From: Roseimicrobium gellanilyticum
Lineage (GTDB): Bacteria; Verrucomicrobiota; Verrucomicrobiia; Verrucomicrobiales; Verrucomicrobiaceae
Assembly (NCBI RefSeq): GCF_003315205.1
Contig: NZ_QNRR01000004.1
Coordinates: 496,001 to 560,000, forward strand
Direction: 5' to 3'
Length of the DNA stretch: 64,000 bases
Below are positions 1 through 9,803 of the stretch, in pieces (positions within the stretch are counted from its first letter, which is position 1; every line of letters starts with the position of its first letter). The notes beneath the pieces were generated by a model, which saw only the letters and a list, made by a program, of their open reading frames with translations, ran no database searches and was not told the origin of the DNA. The position numbers and the translations under genes were made by a program.

Positions 1-487
1 GCAGGGCTTCACTGCGCTGGAAATGATGCTCTGCCTGGAGAGATTCGATGTGCAAGGCGCCGGGATGCTCGGCTGCCTCCCGCTCCACACCGCGCTGGCT
101 TGCATAGTCGAGATCAATAAAGCGCAACTCCGCACCTACGGCGTGCCCCTCGCGGAGCGCCACCCACTCCGGTGAATAGGCGGCCATGGGAAAGTAGGAG
201 GCGCAACGTTCGTCGGCCGCCTTCGCTGCCTTTCCTCCCATGCGGTAGTGCGTGTAGATGGCCACGGGCGGCTTACAACGCGCATCCACCAGATGTGTGA
301 TCAAAGGTGTGAAATCGTCCGGTCCTTCCACCAACACTGCGCGTGGCCGGTGCTCGCGAATCCATCGCCGCAATTGCCACGCACACGCGGGACTGTGGTG
401 CCGCACAGGAAAGTAGAGCACCTCGGGTGTGATCATGGCGCGCTGCACCTCCTGCAGCGTCGCTCTGCTGGAGGTGCTGCTGCTCAT
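1..487 (-). CDS. DUF5682-type (YehM-like) protein, partial
   Basis: Reading the minus strand from 487 gives an open frame running off the left edge, so only about 160 N-terminal residues are present. The motif YFPVRHHSPACAW followed by RPRAVLVEGPDDF is the hallmark opening of DUF5682 proteins, which occur beside MoxR ATPases and VWA proteins (E. coli yehM next to yehL). The start ATG at 487 overlaps the TGA of the upstream MoxR gene in an ATGA arrangement, indicating translational coupling; an in-frame ATG at 499 is an alternative. The biochemical role of DUF5682 is not known. By context it is a partner or client-handling component of the MoxR chaperone. The family assignment is from memory of the motif, and the C-terminal part lies outside the window. 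Confidence 0.78.
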   Translation of the reverse strand, partial: MSSSTSSRATLQEVQRAMITPEVLYFPVRHHSPACAWQLRRWIREHRPRAVLVEGPDDFTPLITHLVDARCKPPVAIYTHYRMGGKAAKAADERCASYFPMAAYSPEWVALREGHAVGAELRFIDLDYASQRGVEREAAEHPGALHIESLQAEHHFQRSEAL

Positions 488-1614
488 CGAGTCAGCCATC
501 GGCGCGCGCTGTGAAATTGTGACCAGGCTCGCCCTTTGGCGGCACGCGCCTTCACGACCACGTCCAGATAGTGGCGCAGTTTTTTGGCATCATCTGGATT
601 ATCCTTCAGCGCGGTGCCCAGGAGCTGCCTCGCAAGGTGTTCCGGTTCTACGGATCCTTTGCCAAAGTAGTGCGCATCAAGCGCTGCCGCGTGTGCCACG
701 GCGACCGCTTCCGCCGTGGACATTACAGTGCTCGGCTTCTCGATCACCGTGCCTTCATCGGTGCGGCCCTGGCGCAAGTCCTGGAAGGTGGTCACCAGCA
801 CCTCCATCACATCTTCCGGATACTTCACCTGGATGCCGGAGCCGCTGAGCAGTGTCTCTGCCTGAAGTCGCACCAGTTCCATTTCCAGCTTCTTGTCGTC
901 CAGCGCGGGCACGGTCTCGAAGTTGAACCGGCGCTTCAGCGCGCTGGACATTTCGTGCACGCCGCGGTCGCGGAGGTTGGCCGTGGCGATGACATTGAAT
1001 CCGCGCTGCGCTTGCAGCACGGCGTCCTCTCCCAGTTCAGGGATGTGCATGGCCTTGTCCGAAAGGACGCTCACCATCGTGTCCTGGATTTCCGGCTGGC
1101 AGCGCGTGATTTCCTCAAAGCGCACCAGGCCTCCACGCTTCATCGCTGTGTGCAGGGGGGATGGAACCAGGGCCCGCTGGGAAGGTCCTTCCGCGAGCAG
1201 CAGTGCATAGTTCCACGAGTACTTGATGTGGTCATCCGTGGTGCCGGCGGTCCCCTGGATCACCAGAGTAGAATCCCCGCTGATGGCCGCGGAGAGCAGT
1301 TCGGACAGCATGGACTTCGCCGTACCCGGCTCACCCACCAGCATGAGTCCACGCTGGCCCAGCACTGTCACGATGCACCGCTCGATGAGTGCGGTGTCAC
1401 CGTAGTACTTTTTCGTGATGACCGTTTTTGTCTTCTTTCCCTCCCACTCATGACTGAGGGCAGCGCCGTCGGAGCCGATGATGAACTGTCTCACCGTCTG
1501 TGGAGAGAGATTCCAGTTCACTGGTTTTGCACCCGGGTCATTGGCTGCGAGCGCGGCGAGTTCCCTGGCAAAGCGGTGTTCTGCAGGAGGCTGGATGTGG
1601 TCCTTGTCTGCCAT
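484..1614 (-). CDS. MoxR-family AAA+ ATPase (YehL-like)
   Basis: This 376-residue AAA+ ATPase has Walker A GEPGTAKS at about residues 94-101, a Walker B-like segment LVRFEEITR near 163-171 (an EE pair in place of the usual DE), a sensor-1 region NVIATANLRDRG near 207-218 and a candidate arginine finger in ALKRRFNFE near 225-233. MoxR ATPases act as cytoplasmic chaperones that assemble or activate partner complexes, usually with a VWA protein. Here it sits between a DUF4132-like HEAT protein (17 bp upstream) and a DUF5682 protein (4-bp overlap downstream), so the four genes are very probably one operon. The order and content recall E. coli yehI-yehL-yehM. The natural substrate is unknown. Confidence 0.9.
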   Translation of the reverse strand: MADKDHIQPPAEHRFARELAALAANDPGAKPVNWNLSPQTVRQFIIGSDGAALSHEWEGKKTKTVITKKYYGDTALIERCIVTVLGQRGLMLVGEPGTAKSMLSELLSAAISGDSTLVIQGTAGTTDDHIKYSWNYALLLAEGPSQRALVPSPLHTAMKRGGLVRFEEITRCQPEIQDTMVSVLSDKAMHIPELGEDAVLQAQRGFNVIATANLRDRGVHEMSSALKRRFNFETVPALDDKKLEMELVRLQAETLLSGSGIQVKYPEDVMEVLVTTFQDLRQGRTDEGTVIEKPSTVMSTAEAVAVAHAAALDAHYFGKGSVEPEHLARQLLGTALKDNPDDAKKLRHYLDVVVKARAAKGRAWSQFHSARRWLTR

Positions 1615-1631
1615 GATGTGGTGTGGTGATG

Positions 1632-4595
1632 CTAGGCCTCTGCGGTGGGTGCGTCAGCAGTCTTTCCTGCGATCTTGGTGAGGTCCCCCATCACTTCTGA
1701 AAATGGTACGGGAGGTACATCTCCGAAAGCAAGCAGCCGGGGGTCATCCTCCTTGTGGGGTTCATCATAGATGTAACTTCCGACCGTCACGGTGCCGGCC
1801 TTCACGAAGCTGAGGGTCCCGAGCGTGATGCTTTCATCCATGCTGATGCCGATGTACATGCCATCCAACAGGAGGAACGCCTCAATGCCGGCGCCGGAGA
1901 AGGTCTTCCGGTAGGAGGAGACACCGCCTCCATCGACTACTGAACCCCGCGTCCAGCCGAGCTTTTCCGAGCGGCTGCGGAATGTCATGGCATTGAGTGA
2001 TGTGCCCTCAACCTGCTTGCCGAACTTGAGGCCGCGCTCCTCTTCGTTGACCGTCACAACAGGGCGATCAAGTTGTGAGAAAGGAGGCTCGACGTTGTAG
2101 TCCGCCAGGTGTTGGATCCACGCCTGTCGCTGCGCATCGTCGAGCTCAAGTGGATGCACCAGAGAGACGGTCCCGCGAGGTGGCAAGGAGACCATGTTGT
2201 CCTCCACATCGGTGAGGGAGCCATCGTCCAGAAGGCGGAATGTCTTCGCGAGTACTCCGTCTTCATCGCGCCACGACCACACCAACCGGTGCGCGAAGGG
2301 CAGCAGCAGCGGATGGGATGCGTAGAGTCCCCACCAGCGTTCCGTGGGCCAGCGGAATTGACGCACCAGCAAGGTCTCGATGCGCAGAAGCTGTGCCTTC
2401 ACCGCTTCCCTCAGAGTAGCTGCCAGTTCTTTGAACTCCGCTTGCGTTGCAGCATCCGTGCCGGAAGGCAGCTTGGAGAGGGTCTTGCGTGAGGCAGTAT
2501 CGCGGAAGGACAGTTTGAGGTCGTCCGTGATGCTCACTTCCACTTTGCCCTTGCCCGCGGTGACGAGACGCGGTGAACCGGCCTCAAAGCCCAGCCATGG
2601 CACCACGAGGTCCCCTAATTCTTCCACACTCACACCGCGCGCTTCCGCTGCTGCGGCGAATGCTTCTGCGGCCGCCTGGCCGATATTCTTGTTCTTGCTG
2701 CGATAGCGGACGCTGAGACTGTCCACCACCATGAGCGCGGGCTCCGTGGCCAGAAGTGCGAGCGCCTGGGCGGCATACTCGGCCAGCTTGCCTCTTTGCT
2801 TGTCGGCCCATTCATGGATGGCCTTGGTCAGGGGCGGAACGATGCGGTCATCCCCAATCAAGGCTGCGAAGGCCAGCACCCACCTGTCTGCCGCATCTTG
2901 CTTGCTGCCAAGAAAGGCCTTCACCACGCTCACGGCCGTCTCGCCGCAGGCCTTGCGATCGAGTGAGGCGTACAGCGGCTTGGCCTCCAGGTCGGCGCGC
3001 ATCTCCTTGCAGCGCGACTGGCGTGTCAGGAGATACAAGACCTCATCTTTCGACAGGCTGTTTCCATCGGTTCGCGTCAGTGAGGGGGCCGCTGGATCGA
3101 TCCAGGCCACGGGTGGGCCCTTGATCTTGGAGAGTGTCTTGGCCACACGTTCGGCGAGTTCCTCAGGCGTCAATGCGGAGCCGCCACCGCTGTTCTCCAG
3201 AGCGAGGAGAATGGCATCGCGCACGTCGTCATTCTCCTCGAGGTCCATGTGCTGTTTCAGTTTGGCCATGGCTTCTTCGTCTCCGATCTGGCTGAGGAGG
3301 GAGACCGCGGCCTGGCGTATGTCTGCTTTCTTGTGGGCCAGGAGTTTCAGCGCTCGTGCGCCTGCGGCTGCGTATCCCAGCGTGGCCAGGGCGCGTGCTG
3401 CGGCGCCGCGCACGGGACGTGACTTGTGTAGCATCAGGGGCCAGATGTCTTCTTGGGTGCGATGCATGTCCCATTCCCGGCATTCTGAAATTCCCGAGAC
3501 CACGGAGCTGTTGTCTGCATTGGCAAGGAGCCGCTGCAGTGCAGCATGATAGCGATCGACGCTGTCACCAGTGCCATGCAGCTTCCAGTACTTGAGTCCC
3601 ATCAGTACGACATTGCCCGCTCCACAGCGCGTGCAGGCCTCGGCGAGAGGCAGCACCATTTCCGGAGACACTTCGGAGGCTGCTTTGAGAATGAGTTCGC
3701 GCTGGAAGGGAGCGTTCCAGGGATTCTTCTCGTTGTATCCTGCCATCCACTCCTCTGAAACCGGAAGCGCATCCGGATCGCGATGTTTCACCAGGTACTC
3801 GCAAATGGAGCGCCCCATGTAGTCTTCACTTCCCGCAAAGTTCTCCCGCTTGGACTCGCCGCGCATCAGGGTCTTCAGCTCACCGCATGCCCATGTGAGG
3901 TACTTCTCCGGCATCTTCTCGCCGAGTTGCATCAGGATGCTGGTGTTGTCTTTGGCGCTGCCCTGACTCTTGTAGTAGTCAAACGCCCTTGTGTGAAAGC
4001 GCGGTGCATTGGCATGCACGATCCGGGATAGCAGGGAGTCGCCTCGCTTGAGCACGGTGGGATCGTCCAGCATGCGTTCGAGGCGATCTGGAGCGGAGCG
4101 GGCGAGCAAGGGACCGACATCATTGAACCTCTGCTGCCGCAGATTCGCAGCCAGTTCTTTGTCATCACCCTCCAGCATCAGGCTGCCCGCGGGTGTGGGA
4201 GCGCCATCCTCCCCGACCAGACGCGAGTGAAGTACCCACTCCCGCAATTGAGCATCATTGATTCCCATGGAGCGGTACTTCTGCACCGCGGCGTCAAACT
4301 GTTCGGGCCTGGCACTGGTGTACCTGCAGTAGCGCTCAAGCCAGGTCGTCAGCAGATTCTCGACATTCCGGGTAACCGCAAACTTCAGCACACGATCGGC
4401 TTCTTCAGTCCACGCGTCCGGGTCGGGTAGCTCGTAGGCCAGTTGCCAGGACCCACTGCGATAGGGCATCTTGGGAATGGCTGCGAGCTGTGCATCATCT
4501 CCGGTCTCAATGTATCGTTTGATGGAGGGATGATGCCAGTCCTTGGAGTAGGTTTCTTTGGCAAAGGCATCGAGAAGCTTGAGAATCTTGGACAT
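1632..4595 (-). CDS. HEAT-repeat/DUF4132-like protein (987 aa)
   Basis: This is a large cytoplasmic protein with no signal peptide or membrane segment. Residues about 390-470 form HEAT-type helical repeats (RPVRGAAARALATLG, then KADIRQAAVSLLSQIGDEEA). The C-terminal 260 residues resemble the DUF4132 domain of E. coli YehI/MolR, with a tryptophan-rich segment (LVWSWRDEDG), a LTDVEDN motif, a stretch ending in WIQHLADYNVEPPF, and a terminal module LGWTRGSVVDGGG. The neighbouring 1254-residue protein has the same C-terminal layout, so the pair are paralogues. HEAT arrays usually act as protein-binding scaffolds, so this may be a scaffold or client of the MoxR ATPase encoded 17 bp downstream. Function is not established; the start ATG at 4595 is the only good one. 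Confidence 0.8.
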   Translation of the reverse strand: MSKILKLLDAFAKETYSKDWHHPSIKRYIETGDDAQLAAIPKMPYRSGSWQLAYELPDPDAWTEEADRVLKFAVTRNVENLLTTWLERYCRYTSARPEQFDAAVQKYRSMGINDAQLREWVLHSRLVGEDGAPTPAGSLMLEGDDKELAANLRQQRFNDVGPLLARSAPDRLERMLDDPTVLKRGDSLLSRIVHANAPRFHTRAFDYYKSQGSAKDNTSILMQLGEKMPEKYLTWACGELKTLMRGESKRENFAGSEDYMGRSICEYLVKHRDPDALPVSEEWMAGYNEKNPWNAPFQRELILKAASEVSPEMVLPLAEACTRCGAGNVVLMGLKYWKLHGTGDSVDRYHAALQRLLANADNSSVVSGISECREWDMHRTQEDIWPLMLHKSRPVRGAAARALATLGYAAAGARALKLLAHKKADIRQAAVSLLSQIGDEEAMAKLKQHMDLEENDDVRDAILLALENSGGGSALTPEELAERVAKTLSKIKGPPVAWIDPAAPSLTRTDGNSLSKDEVLYLLTRQSRCKEMRADLEAKPLYASLDRKACGETAVSVVKAFLGSKQDAADRWVLAFAALIGDDRIVPPLTKAIHEWADKQRGKLAEYAAQALALLATEPALMVVDSLSVRYRSKNKNIGQAAAEAFAAAAEARGVSVEELGDLVVPWLGFEAGSPRLVTAGKGKVEVSITDDLKLSFRDTASRKTLSKLPSGTDAATQAEFKELAATLREAVKAQLLRIETLLVRQFRWPTERWWGLYASHPLLLPFAHRLVWSWRDEDGVLAKTFRLLDDGSLTDVEDNMVSLPPRGTVSLVHPLELDDAQRQAWIQHLADYNVEPPFSQLDRPVVTVNEEERGLKFGKQVEGTSLNAMTFRSRSEKLGWTRGSVVDGGGVSSYRKTFSGAGIEAFLLLDGMYIGISMDESITLGTLSFVKAGTVTVGSYIYDEPHKEDDPRLLAFGDVPPVPFSEVMGDLTKIAGKTADAPTAEA

Positions 4596-4640
4596 GGGGG
4601 TGAAGAAGAATGGTGCGTGGAAAGGGCGTGGAATTGAGAG

Positions 4641-7600
4641 TTAAGACTGGCTCTTCTTGGCCCAGTCCGCGTCATAGCCCGGGCCTTCGGCGGCCATCTG
4701 GCGGAAGTCATTCCAGCATTCTGCGAGCAGCACGGTGGGGACCTCGCTAAGGCGCAGACCAACACTTCCGTAACTATGGTCGGGGGAGGAATCTTCGCGG
4801 TGGAAGGAGAGCTTCAGCATGGCAGCAGTCCGGTTTTCTTCCGGGAGACTGTTGCCTGTGAACTCGACCACAGCCCGGATGCCTGTGGTCGTGAAGCGCT
4901 TCACATAGTCATTGAACCAGCCACCGTCGCCCGTGGCTCCGCGGGTGTAGCCCAGCTTGGTGGCGCGGGTGCGCAGCTTGAAGGTTTCCACCAGCCAGCC
5001 TTCGAAGTCCTTCAACTCGCGGCGCTCATTGCCATCGGAGGTGCTCTCAGGAGTGCTCCTGCCAAACTGCTCGAACAGGGGAGTCACCTCGTAGTCGTCG
5101 AAGTGCTGGATCCAGGCCTTTGCGTTCTCCAGGGATGTAGTCGTGTGATGCCCGATGGAAATGCGATGATCGGGCTGCAGCGTAAGCGCATTGTCCTCCA
5201 CATCAGAGAGTGTGCCATCGGCCAGAGGGCGGAACCACACGGTCTCCTCGCCACGCTTTGCCATCCAGACGATGCGCTGGCAATAGTGACGCACCACGGG
5301 GTGGCGATTCAGATACGGCTCCCAATCCTCGTAGTCCCAGGCGCGCTCAACACACATGGCTTCATAGAGATTCATCCGCTGCTGCTCGAGCACCTGTTTC
5401 AGCTCCTTGCGGGAGGTTGCGAGTTGTTTCTTCGCCGCGGCCGCGAGTTCTTCATGGTCATCCTTGCGAGGTTCCGGAAGGCTTTTGATGGTTTTTCCGT
5501 CGGGATCCGCGAGGGTCAGATTGAGGTCCGCATCCAATCTCGCTTGGAACTGGCGCGCTCCGTAGTCGAGTTCCAGCAATCCCTGCTCATCCAGCCCGGC
5601 TGTGGGAATGGTACGGTCCGCCAGTTCTGCAAGGGACCAGCCTTTCCGCTCGGCAATCTCGCGCGCCAGTTTCGTGGCCTCCTCTTGAAGACTCTTCGTG
5701 CGGAAGCGCGTGCCGATGGCCAGCAGTGTTTGTGTGGCGTTGGGATGATCCACCCACGCGAGCATTTGCAGCAGAGCCTTGGCCTGGTGCACGCGTGTGC
5801 CATACCATTTTTTCAGATAACGGGCGACGGGTTCAGCCGCGCTGGTTCCTGCACACGCAGCCGCGAGCGCCAGGATGCCTTTGGAATCCGTCGCGGATCC
5901 CCTGGGCGCCTCGAGCTGATTCGGCAGCAGGCTTGCGTAGATTTGCTCCAGTGATTTCCCCTGATATGCCGAATAGTACTGTGGATATTGAATTGCTGAT
6001 TGATGAAACGTCTGCGCGAGATTCATCGCGCTTTTCTCAGCCTCCTGCCGCGTGATTGGCATCACATCTTCCGCCATCCATGCGTCCAGCACATACTCTC
6101 CAAGTGCGGCGCGATCCTCCGGGCGGAAGCTCTGTGCATAGCGTCGCAGCAGGGCGCCAGGCTCAGGCTGCTTGAGTTTGCAGGACTGCGCCAGCCAGCC
6201 CTTGAGGATCTCCGGCGCGACCACTTCACCATTGTCAGCCCAATGCACTACGGGAAGCTGGGCGAAGGGGAACCATTGCAGGGCGGCAGGGATGCCCTTG
6301 CCCAATAGCTTGACGGCCTCCGCCTGCAGTCCCTTGCGATCCAGGAATTCATCCGGTGACACACCCAGCCGCTCAAGTGCGCCGATCATGGCAGCCTTGG
6401 GAACATCATGCTTCTCCCTGGCCACGGCTGTGCGCAGTGCAGGAATGGCCACCTCCGCCTTGATGCGGCCGAGCCACTCTGCTGCTGCGGTACGCTGGTC
6501 CTGCAGACCCGAGCTCAGGGCTGCGATGATACGCGCATCACGATTGGGCGCGCGCAGCAGGGCTTCCTGCACCAGCGGACGCTCTGTCTTGCCGGCGCTG
6601 AGCGCTGTCTCCCACATCCGATCAAGAAAGGAGGGAGGTGGTGTGGGGAAGCCTGCCAGCGCGCGCCAGGCATTCGAGCGCCTGGTGGCAGCCCAGTAGT
6701 CTGGCTGCGTGCTCGGATTGGAGGCATGTTTCCAGCCCAGCGCTTCCTCCAGCATGGTCAGCCGTTCCGCGAAGTAACTCCAGACGAACTCCGGCGGCTC
6801 CGCATTGAACATATTCTTGAAATAAGGGTCGGCCTGCAACCAGCCTTGTCCAATCCAGTCGGAATCAAATCCCAGGCGGTGGCACACTTCCGCCAGCTCG
6901 CGGTAGTCGATGGGACCATGCTTCAGGATACGGGCAGTGAGGCAGGCCGAGACCAGTCCCAGATGTCCACTGGGCATGTGATGGAAGCTCCCGCCCTGCA
7001 TGATGGTGCACCAGCGCAGGACATGCACCAGCCTGAGCTTCGGGTGCGCGGCAAATTCCTCCAGCAGTTCCCGGCCTCCCATCCCGCTGTGCGGCACCGC
7101 GTGCTGGATCCTGGAATTGGAATCCAGGTTCTGCAAAAGAGCGAACCACTCCTTCGCGGATGCTGGCTGGATATGCGGCGGCTTCTTTGGTGCCCACGAC
7201 TGAGACTTCTGACGCTCCCAGAGGGATGCCCATGTGACATTGGTCTTCTCAATGATCGTATGGAGTTCTTCCAGTATGGAGGCATCGAGCGCCTGATCCG
7301 CCATCACATCGGGAAGCGACGGGAGCGCTGGGAGTTCGGTGGACGACGTCTCCGCAGCAAGGTCGGCTTCGGATGGTGGGCGGAGAATGGACTCGATGAG
7401 TTCTGCGACTTTTTTGGATTTCTCCGCAGGGAGTCTCTCTTGCAAAACGGCTTGGGCGCCCTCACCACCGATTCTCGCGAAAAGTCGGACTGCATGGAGG
7501 CGCTCCTCCGGCGAACCGGCCTCCACCACCTGCTGTAGTTGCGGCACGACAGACTTCGGGTCCCTGTCGATCCATGCCTGCGCTGCTTCGCGCACCACCT

Positions 7601-8405
7601 TGGAGGAATCCACGGCAAGCTTCACCGCGGTATCCGGTACATGCTTTGGTGAGAACAGTGCACCCTGAAGCACGCCGATTGCATGCGTCTTGGCCCGGTG
7701 ATCCGCATGAGCCAGGCATGCTCGTACCTCATTCAGATGGCGGACCAGCGCATCGTGGAAGCCTTTGATCGAAGTGAACAGCGAACCTGAATGCGAAAGC
7801 CATCCATGAGTGCTGGGATCAATGAACAACGCGGCTCGGACGAGCTTGGAAGCAGGATTGCCATTAAGTTCCAGCATCCTCTCAAATTCGGGAGCACTGA
7901 GCTTGGGAGTCTTCGGTCTGCGGGGATAGCTGTACCCGTTGCATTGGGTGGCCTCCCAGATGTAGGAGTCCAGGAAATCCGCGCCGACCAGAAGTCCCGG
8001 GGCGATATCGACCCGGCGGCCCGTGAGTGAAGCCGCATGCAACACGAGTCCCAGGCGCCAGTGCAATTCGGGTTCACTGATGGTGGTGGAGGAGAAGAAA
8101 AGATCCCTTTCCGTCACCTCGCGACCTGAGTCACTCCGGCTCCTGAGCCCCAGGGCGCCGCTCGCGGCAGGCATGCTGGATATCTCCTTCAGTACGGAGT
8201 CATCGCCACCCAGGACGATGAAGTTCATGATTCTGTCCGCCACATCGGGCTTCAGGGAATCCAGTGCGTGAAAGCTGGACCACAAGTATTCCAACTCGCC
8301 AACAGGGTGCTGAGCCTTACGCCAGTTCTCGCCAGTCGTTCCTCGCATATTCTTGAGCCACTTGAGCATGGTTCTACAGTCTGGGTTCCCGCGGACTTTG
8401 GGCAT
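4641..8405 (-). CDS. HEAT-repeat/DUF4132-like protein (1254 aa), first gene of MoxR cluster
   Basis: Longer paralogue of the 987-residue protein downstream. HEAT-like helical repeats are visible at about residues 240-335 (VVREAAQAWIDRDPKSVVPQL, EERLHAVRLFARIGGEGAQ) and again near 610-690 (QRTAAAEWLGRIKAEVAIPAL). The C-terminal 260 residues repeat the DUF4132-like pattern: RIVWMAKRGEET, GTLSDVEDNALTL, AWIQHFDDYEVTPLFEQFGR, then LGYTRGATGDGG. It is the first gene of a minus-strand operon with 45 bp to the next gene. The start could be ATG 8405 or ATG 8369 (MLKWLKNMRG); neither has a clear ribosome-binding site. By analogy with YehI/MolR it belongs to the MoxR-DUF5682 system. No catalytic residues can be assigned. 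Confidence 0.78.
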   Translation of the reverse strand: MPKVRGNPDCRTMLKWLKNMRGTTGENWRKAQHPVGELEYLWSSFHALDSLKPDVADRIMNFIVLGGDDSVLKEISSMPAASGALGLRSRSDSGREVTERDLFFSSTTISEPELHWRLGLVLHAASLTGRRVDIAPGLLVGADFLDSYIWEATQCNGYSYPRRPKTPKLSAPEFERMLELNGNPASKLVRAALFIDPSTHGWLSHSGSLFTSIKGFHDALVRHLNEVRACLAHADHRAKTHAIGVLQGALFSPKHVPDTAVKLAVDSSKVVREAAQAWIDRDPKSVVPQLQQVVEAGSPEERLHAVRLFARIGGEGAQAVLQERLPAEKSKKVAELIESILRPPSEADLAAETSSTELPALPSLPDVMADQALDASILEELHTIIEKTNVTWASLWERQKSQSWAPKKPPHIQPASAKEWFALLQNLDSNSRIQHAVPHSGMGGRELLEEFAAHPKLRLVHVLRWCTIMQGGSFHHMPSGHLGLVSACLTARILKHGPIDYRELAEVCHRLGFDSDWIGQGWLQADPYFKNMFNAEPPEFVWSYFAERLTMLEEALGWKHASNPSTQPDYWAATRRSNAWRALAGFPTPPPSFLDRMWETALSAGKTERPLVQEALLRAPNRDARIIAALSSGLQDQRTAAAEWLGRIKAEVAIPALRTAVAREKHDVPKAAMIGALERLGVSPDEFLDRKGLQAEAVKLLGKGIPAALQWFPFAQLPVVHWADNGEVVAPEILKGWLAQSCKLKQPEPGALLRRYAQSFRPEDRAALGEYVLDAWMAEDVMPITRQEAEKSAMNLAQTFHQSAIQYPQYYSAYQGKSLEQIYASLLPNQLEAPRGSATDSKGILALAAACAGTSAAEPVARYLKKWYGTRVHQAKALLQMLAWVDHPNATQTLLAIGTRFRTKSLQEEATKLAREIAERKGWSLAELADRTIPTAGLDEQGLLELDYGARQFQARLDADLNLTLADPDGKTIKSLPEPRKDDHEELAAAAKKQLATSRKELKQVLEQQRMNLYEAMCVERAWDYEDWEPYLNRHPVVRHYCQRIVWMAKRGEETVWFRPLADGTLSDVEDNALTLQPDHRISIGHHTTTSLENAKAWIQHFDDYEVTPLFEQFGRSTPESTSDGNERRELKDFEGWLVETFKLRTRATKLGYTRGATGDGGWFNDYVKRFTTTGIRAVVEFTGNSLPEENRTAAMLKLSFHREDSSPDHSYGSVGLRLSEVPTVLLAECWNDFRQMAAEGPGYDADWAKKSQS

Positions 8406-8611
8406 GGTCCAAAGCTGCGCAAGTGCTACTGCATTTAGTGATTATGAGATTCCACTGAATGTGCAGTGCCTTCTGCCACGCATGACAGCGTGGAACAGGA
8501 TTGTTACGTGCCGCCTTGATTTGTTCGATTGAATTGTGAGAGTTTAATCACTCGTGTGCGTATGATAACGCAGGGATTTCAATCGACGCTGAAGGATGCA
8601 GTGCGCAACGC
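8406..8611. promoter_or_regulatory. Divergent intergenic region between MoxR cluster and Ter island
   Basis: This 206-bp gap separates divergent genes and is clearly more AT-rich than its flanks (for example 8515-8580), as expected for back-to-back promoters. Possible -10-like hexamers such as TATGAT near 8561 are visible, but no -35/-10 pair with good spacing could be assigned. It presumably drives the minus-strand MoxR cluster and the plus-strand cupin/Ter genes. Confidence 0.4.
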
Positions 8612-9043
8612 ATGAAGTTTCATCGACGGTCACCTGCTGGATTTATGAACCTCCAATTCTTCCCACTCTCAAAGCAAAAGAGAAATAGGCCCTACTGGGG
8701 CGTGATGCGCTTTCTTGGTCGGATGGCCCGTGATACAACGATGTATGCGGTGGACTTCAAAGATGATTCTCCGCACCTCTGGCACTACCACAAGCAGGAT
8801 GAATTGATTGTGGTCGTGAAAGGTGAGATTGAACAGGCGGTGCTATTGCCCGATGGCAGGATCCAAAAGAAAAAGCTGAAGGCTGGTGCGTCGGTGCAAT
8901 TGCCCAAGGGGACAAGGCACTCGGCCAGGCCGGAGCAACCTGGCACGCAGGTGGTGTTTACCATCAAGGGTGGCGACGGTATTTATCGCGCGTACGATGA
9001 GGAGGGTGAGTGGGTTGGGCCTGGAGACTTGCGTGAGGGGTGA
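8612..9043 (+). CDS. Small cupin-domain protein
   Basis: A 143-residue protein whose central part reads as a cupin beta-barrel: HLWHYHKQDELIVVVKGEIEQ fits cupin motif 1 (H-x-H plus a downstream E and G), and LPKGTRHSARPEQPGT fits motif 2 with its proline and histidine. Such small cupins bind a divalent metal and act as sensors, isomerases or small dioxygenases. The start is uncertain: ATG 8612 gives the longest form, while ATG 8645 (MNLQFFPL) or ATG 8705 also keep the whole barrel. It lies about 300 bp upstream of terB in the same orientation and could be the first gene of the Ter arm or independent. The substrate is unknown. Confidence 0.65.
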   Translation: MKFHRRSPAGFMNLQFFPLSKQKRNRPYWGVMRFLGRMARDTTMYAVDFKDDSPHLWHYHKQDELIVVVKGEIEQAVLLPDGRIQKKKLKAGASVQLPKGTRHSARPEQPGTQVVFTIKGGDGIYRAYDEEGEWVGPGDLREG

Positions 9044-9347
9044 GGGTGCGCTGTGGGAGCTTCCCTTGCTCAGGAATGAGGTGCAACTGCGGTACTTTTT
9101 TGCTCCAAGAGGACCCCGTTCCTTATGCCGGGATGCAACGGGGGATCAGCGCATCCAAGCGGCGCACCCTGAACCTGTTTCAAGCACTCCCAATTTAGAG
9201 CTTCCGAAGCTGCCGGCGTAGGTAGGGCAGGCGCTGGGCGAGTTCTCCCAGCCAAATCGTGCGGATAAGGAATTGGGGCCAAATATCTTCCGAAAATCAG
9301 CACTTGTTACTCGACAAACCAAAGTTATCCCGCCTTAATTCGGGGCC
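9044..9347. other. Intergenic region, no gene seen
   Basis: This 304-bp stretch lies between the cupin gene and terB. No convincing reading frame, RNA gene or repeat was found. The last 100 bp are AT-richer and probably contain the promoter for terB, but no clear hexamer pair can be named. Confidence 0.4.
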
Positions 9348-9803
9348 ATGAGCTTTTGGGATAATCTCAAGGACAAGGTGGCGGGCATGAATGCCTCGCT
9401 GCAAACCAGCGTCAGCAAATTCAAGAACGCGGAGTTCGCGAACGGTTGCATGGCCATGTGCGCCCTGATTGCCTCGGCGGACGGCAGCATCAGCGGACAG
9501 GAGAAGGGCAAGATCGCCACGCTCATCTCCGTGAACGAGACGCTCAAGATCTTCCCCGCTGCGGAACTCAAGACGAAGTTCGACTTCTTCTGCGACAAGC
9601 TGACGGCGGACTACGACTTCGGCCGCATTGAGGCCATCCAAGCCATTGGCAAGCTGAAGTCCAAGCCGGACCAGGCGCGCGCGGTGATCCAGATTGGCAT
9701 CATCATCGGCGGTGCGGATGGCAACTTCGACGATGACGAAAAGAAAGCGGTGAAGGCTGCCTGCGCCGCGGTGGGCATCGCCCCGTCCGACTTCGATCTG
9801 TAA
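9348..9803 (+). CDS. terB: TerB-family tellurium-resistance protein
   Basis: This 151-residue protein is of typical TerB length. It contains the two acidic helix-loop segments of the all-helical TerB fold: LIASADGSISGQEKGKIA near residues 40-57 and IIIGGADGNFDDDEKKAV near 120-137. TerB is a metal-binding cytosolic or membrane-peripheral protein that associates with TerC and TerD proteins in stress-resistance complexes. It is followed 163 bp later by terA and then two TerD genes, the usual Ter neighbourhood. The start ATG 9348 is chosen because MSFWDNLKDKVAG matches the common TerB N-terminus (recalled, not searched). Confidence 0.88.
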   Translation: MSFWDNLKDKVAGMNASLQTSVSKFKNAEFANGCMAMCALIASADGSISGQEKGKIATLISVNETLKIFPAAELKTKFDFFCDKLTADYDFGRIEAIQAIGKLKSKPDQARAVIQIGIIIGGADGNFDDDEKKAVKAACAAVGIAPSDFDL

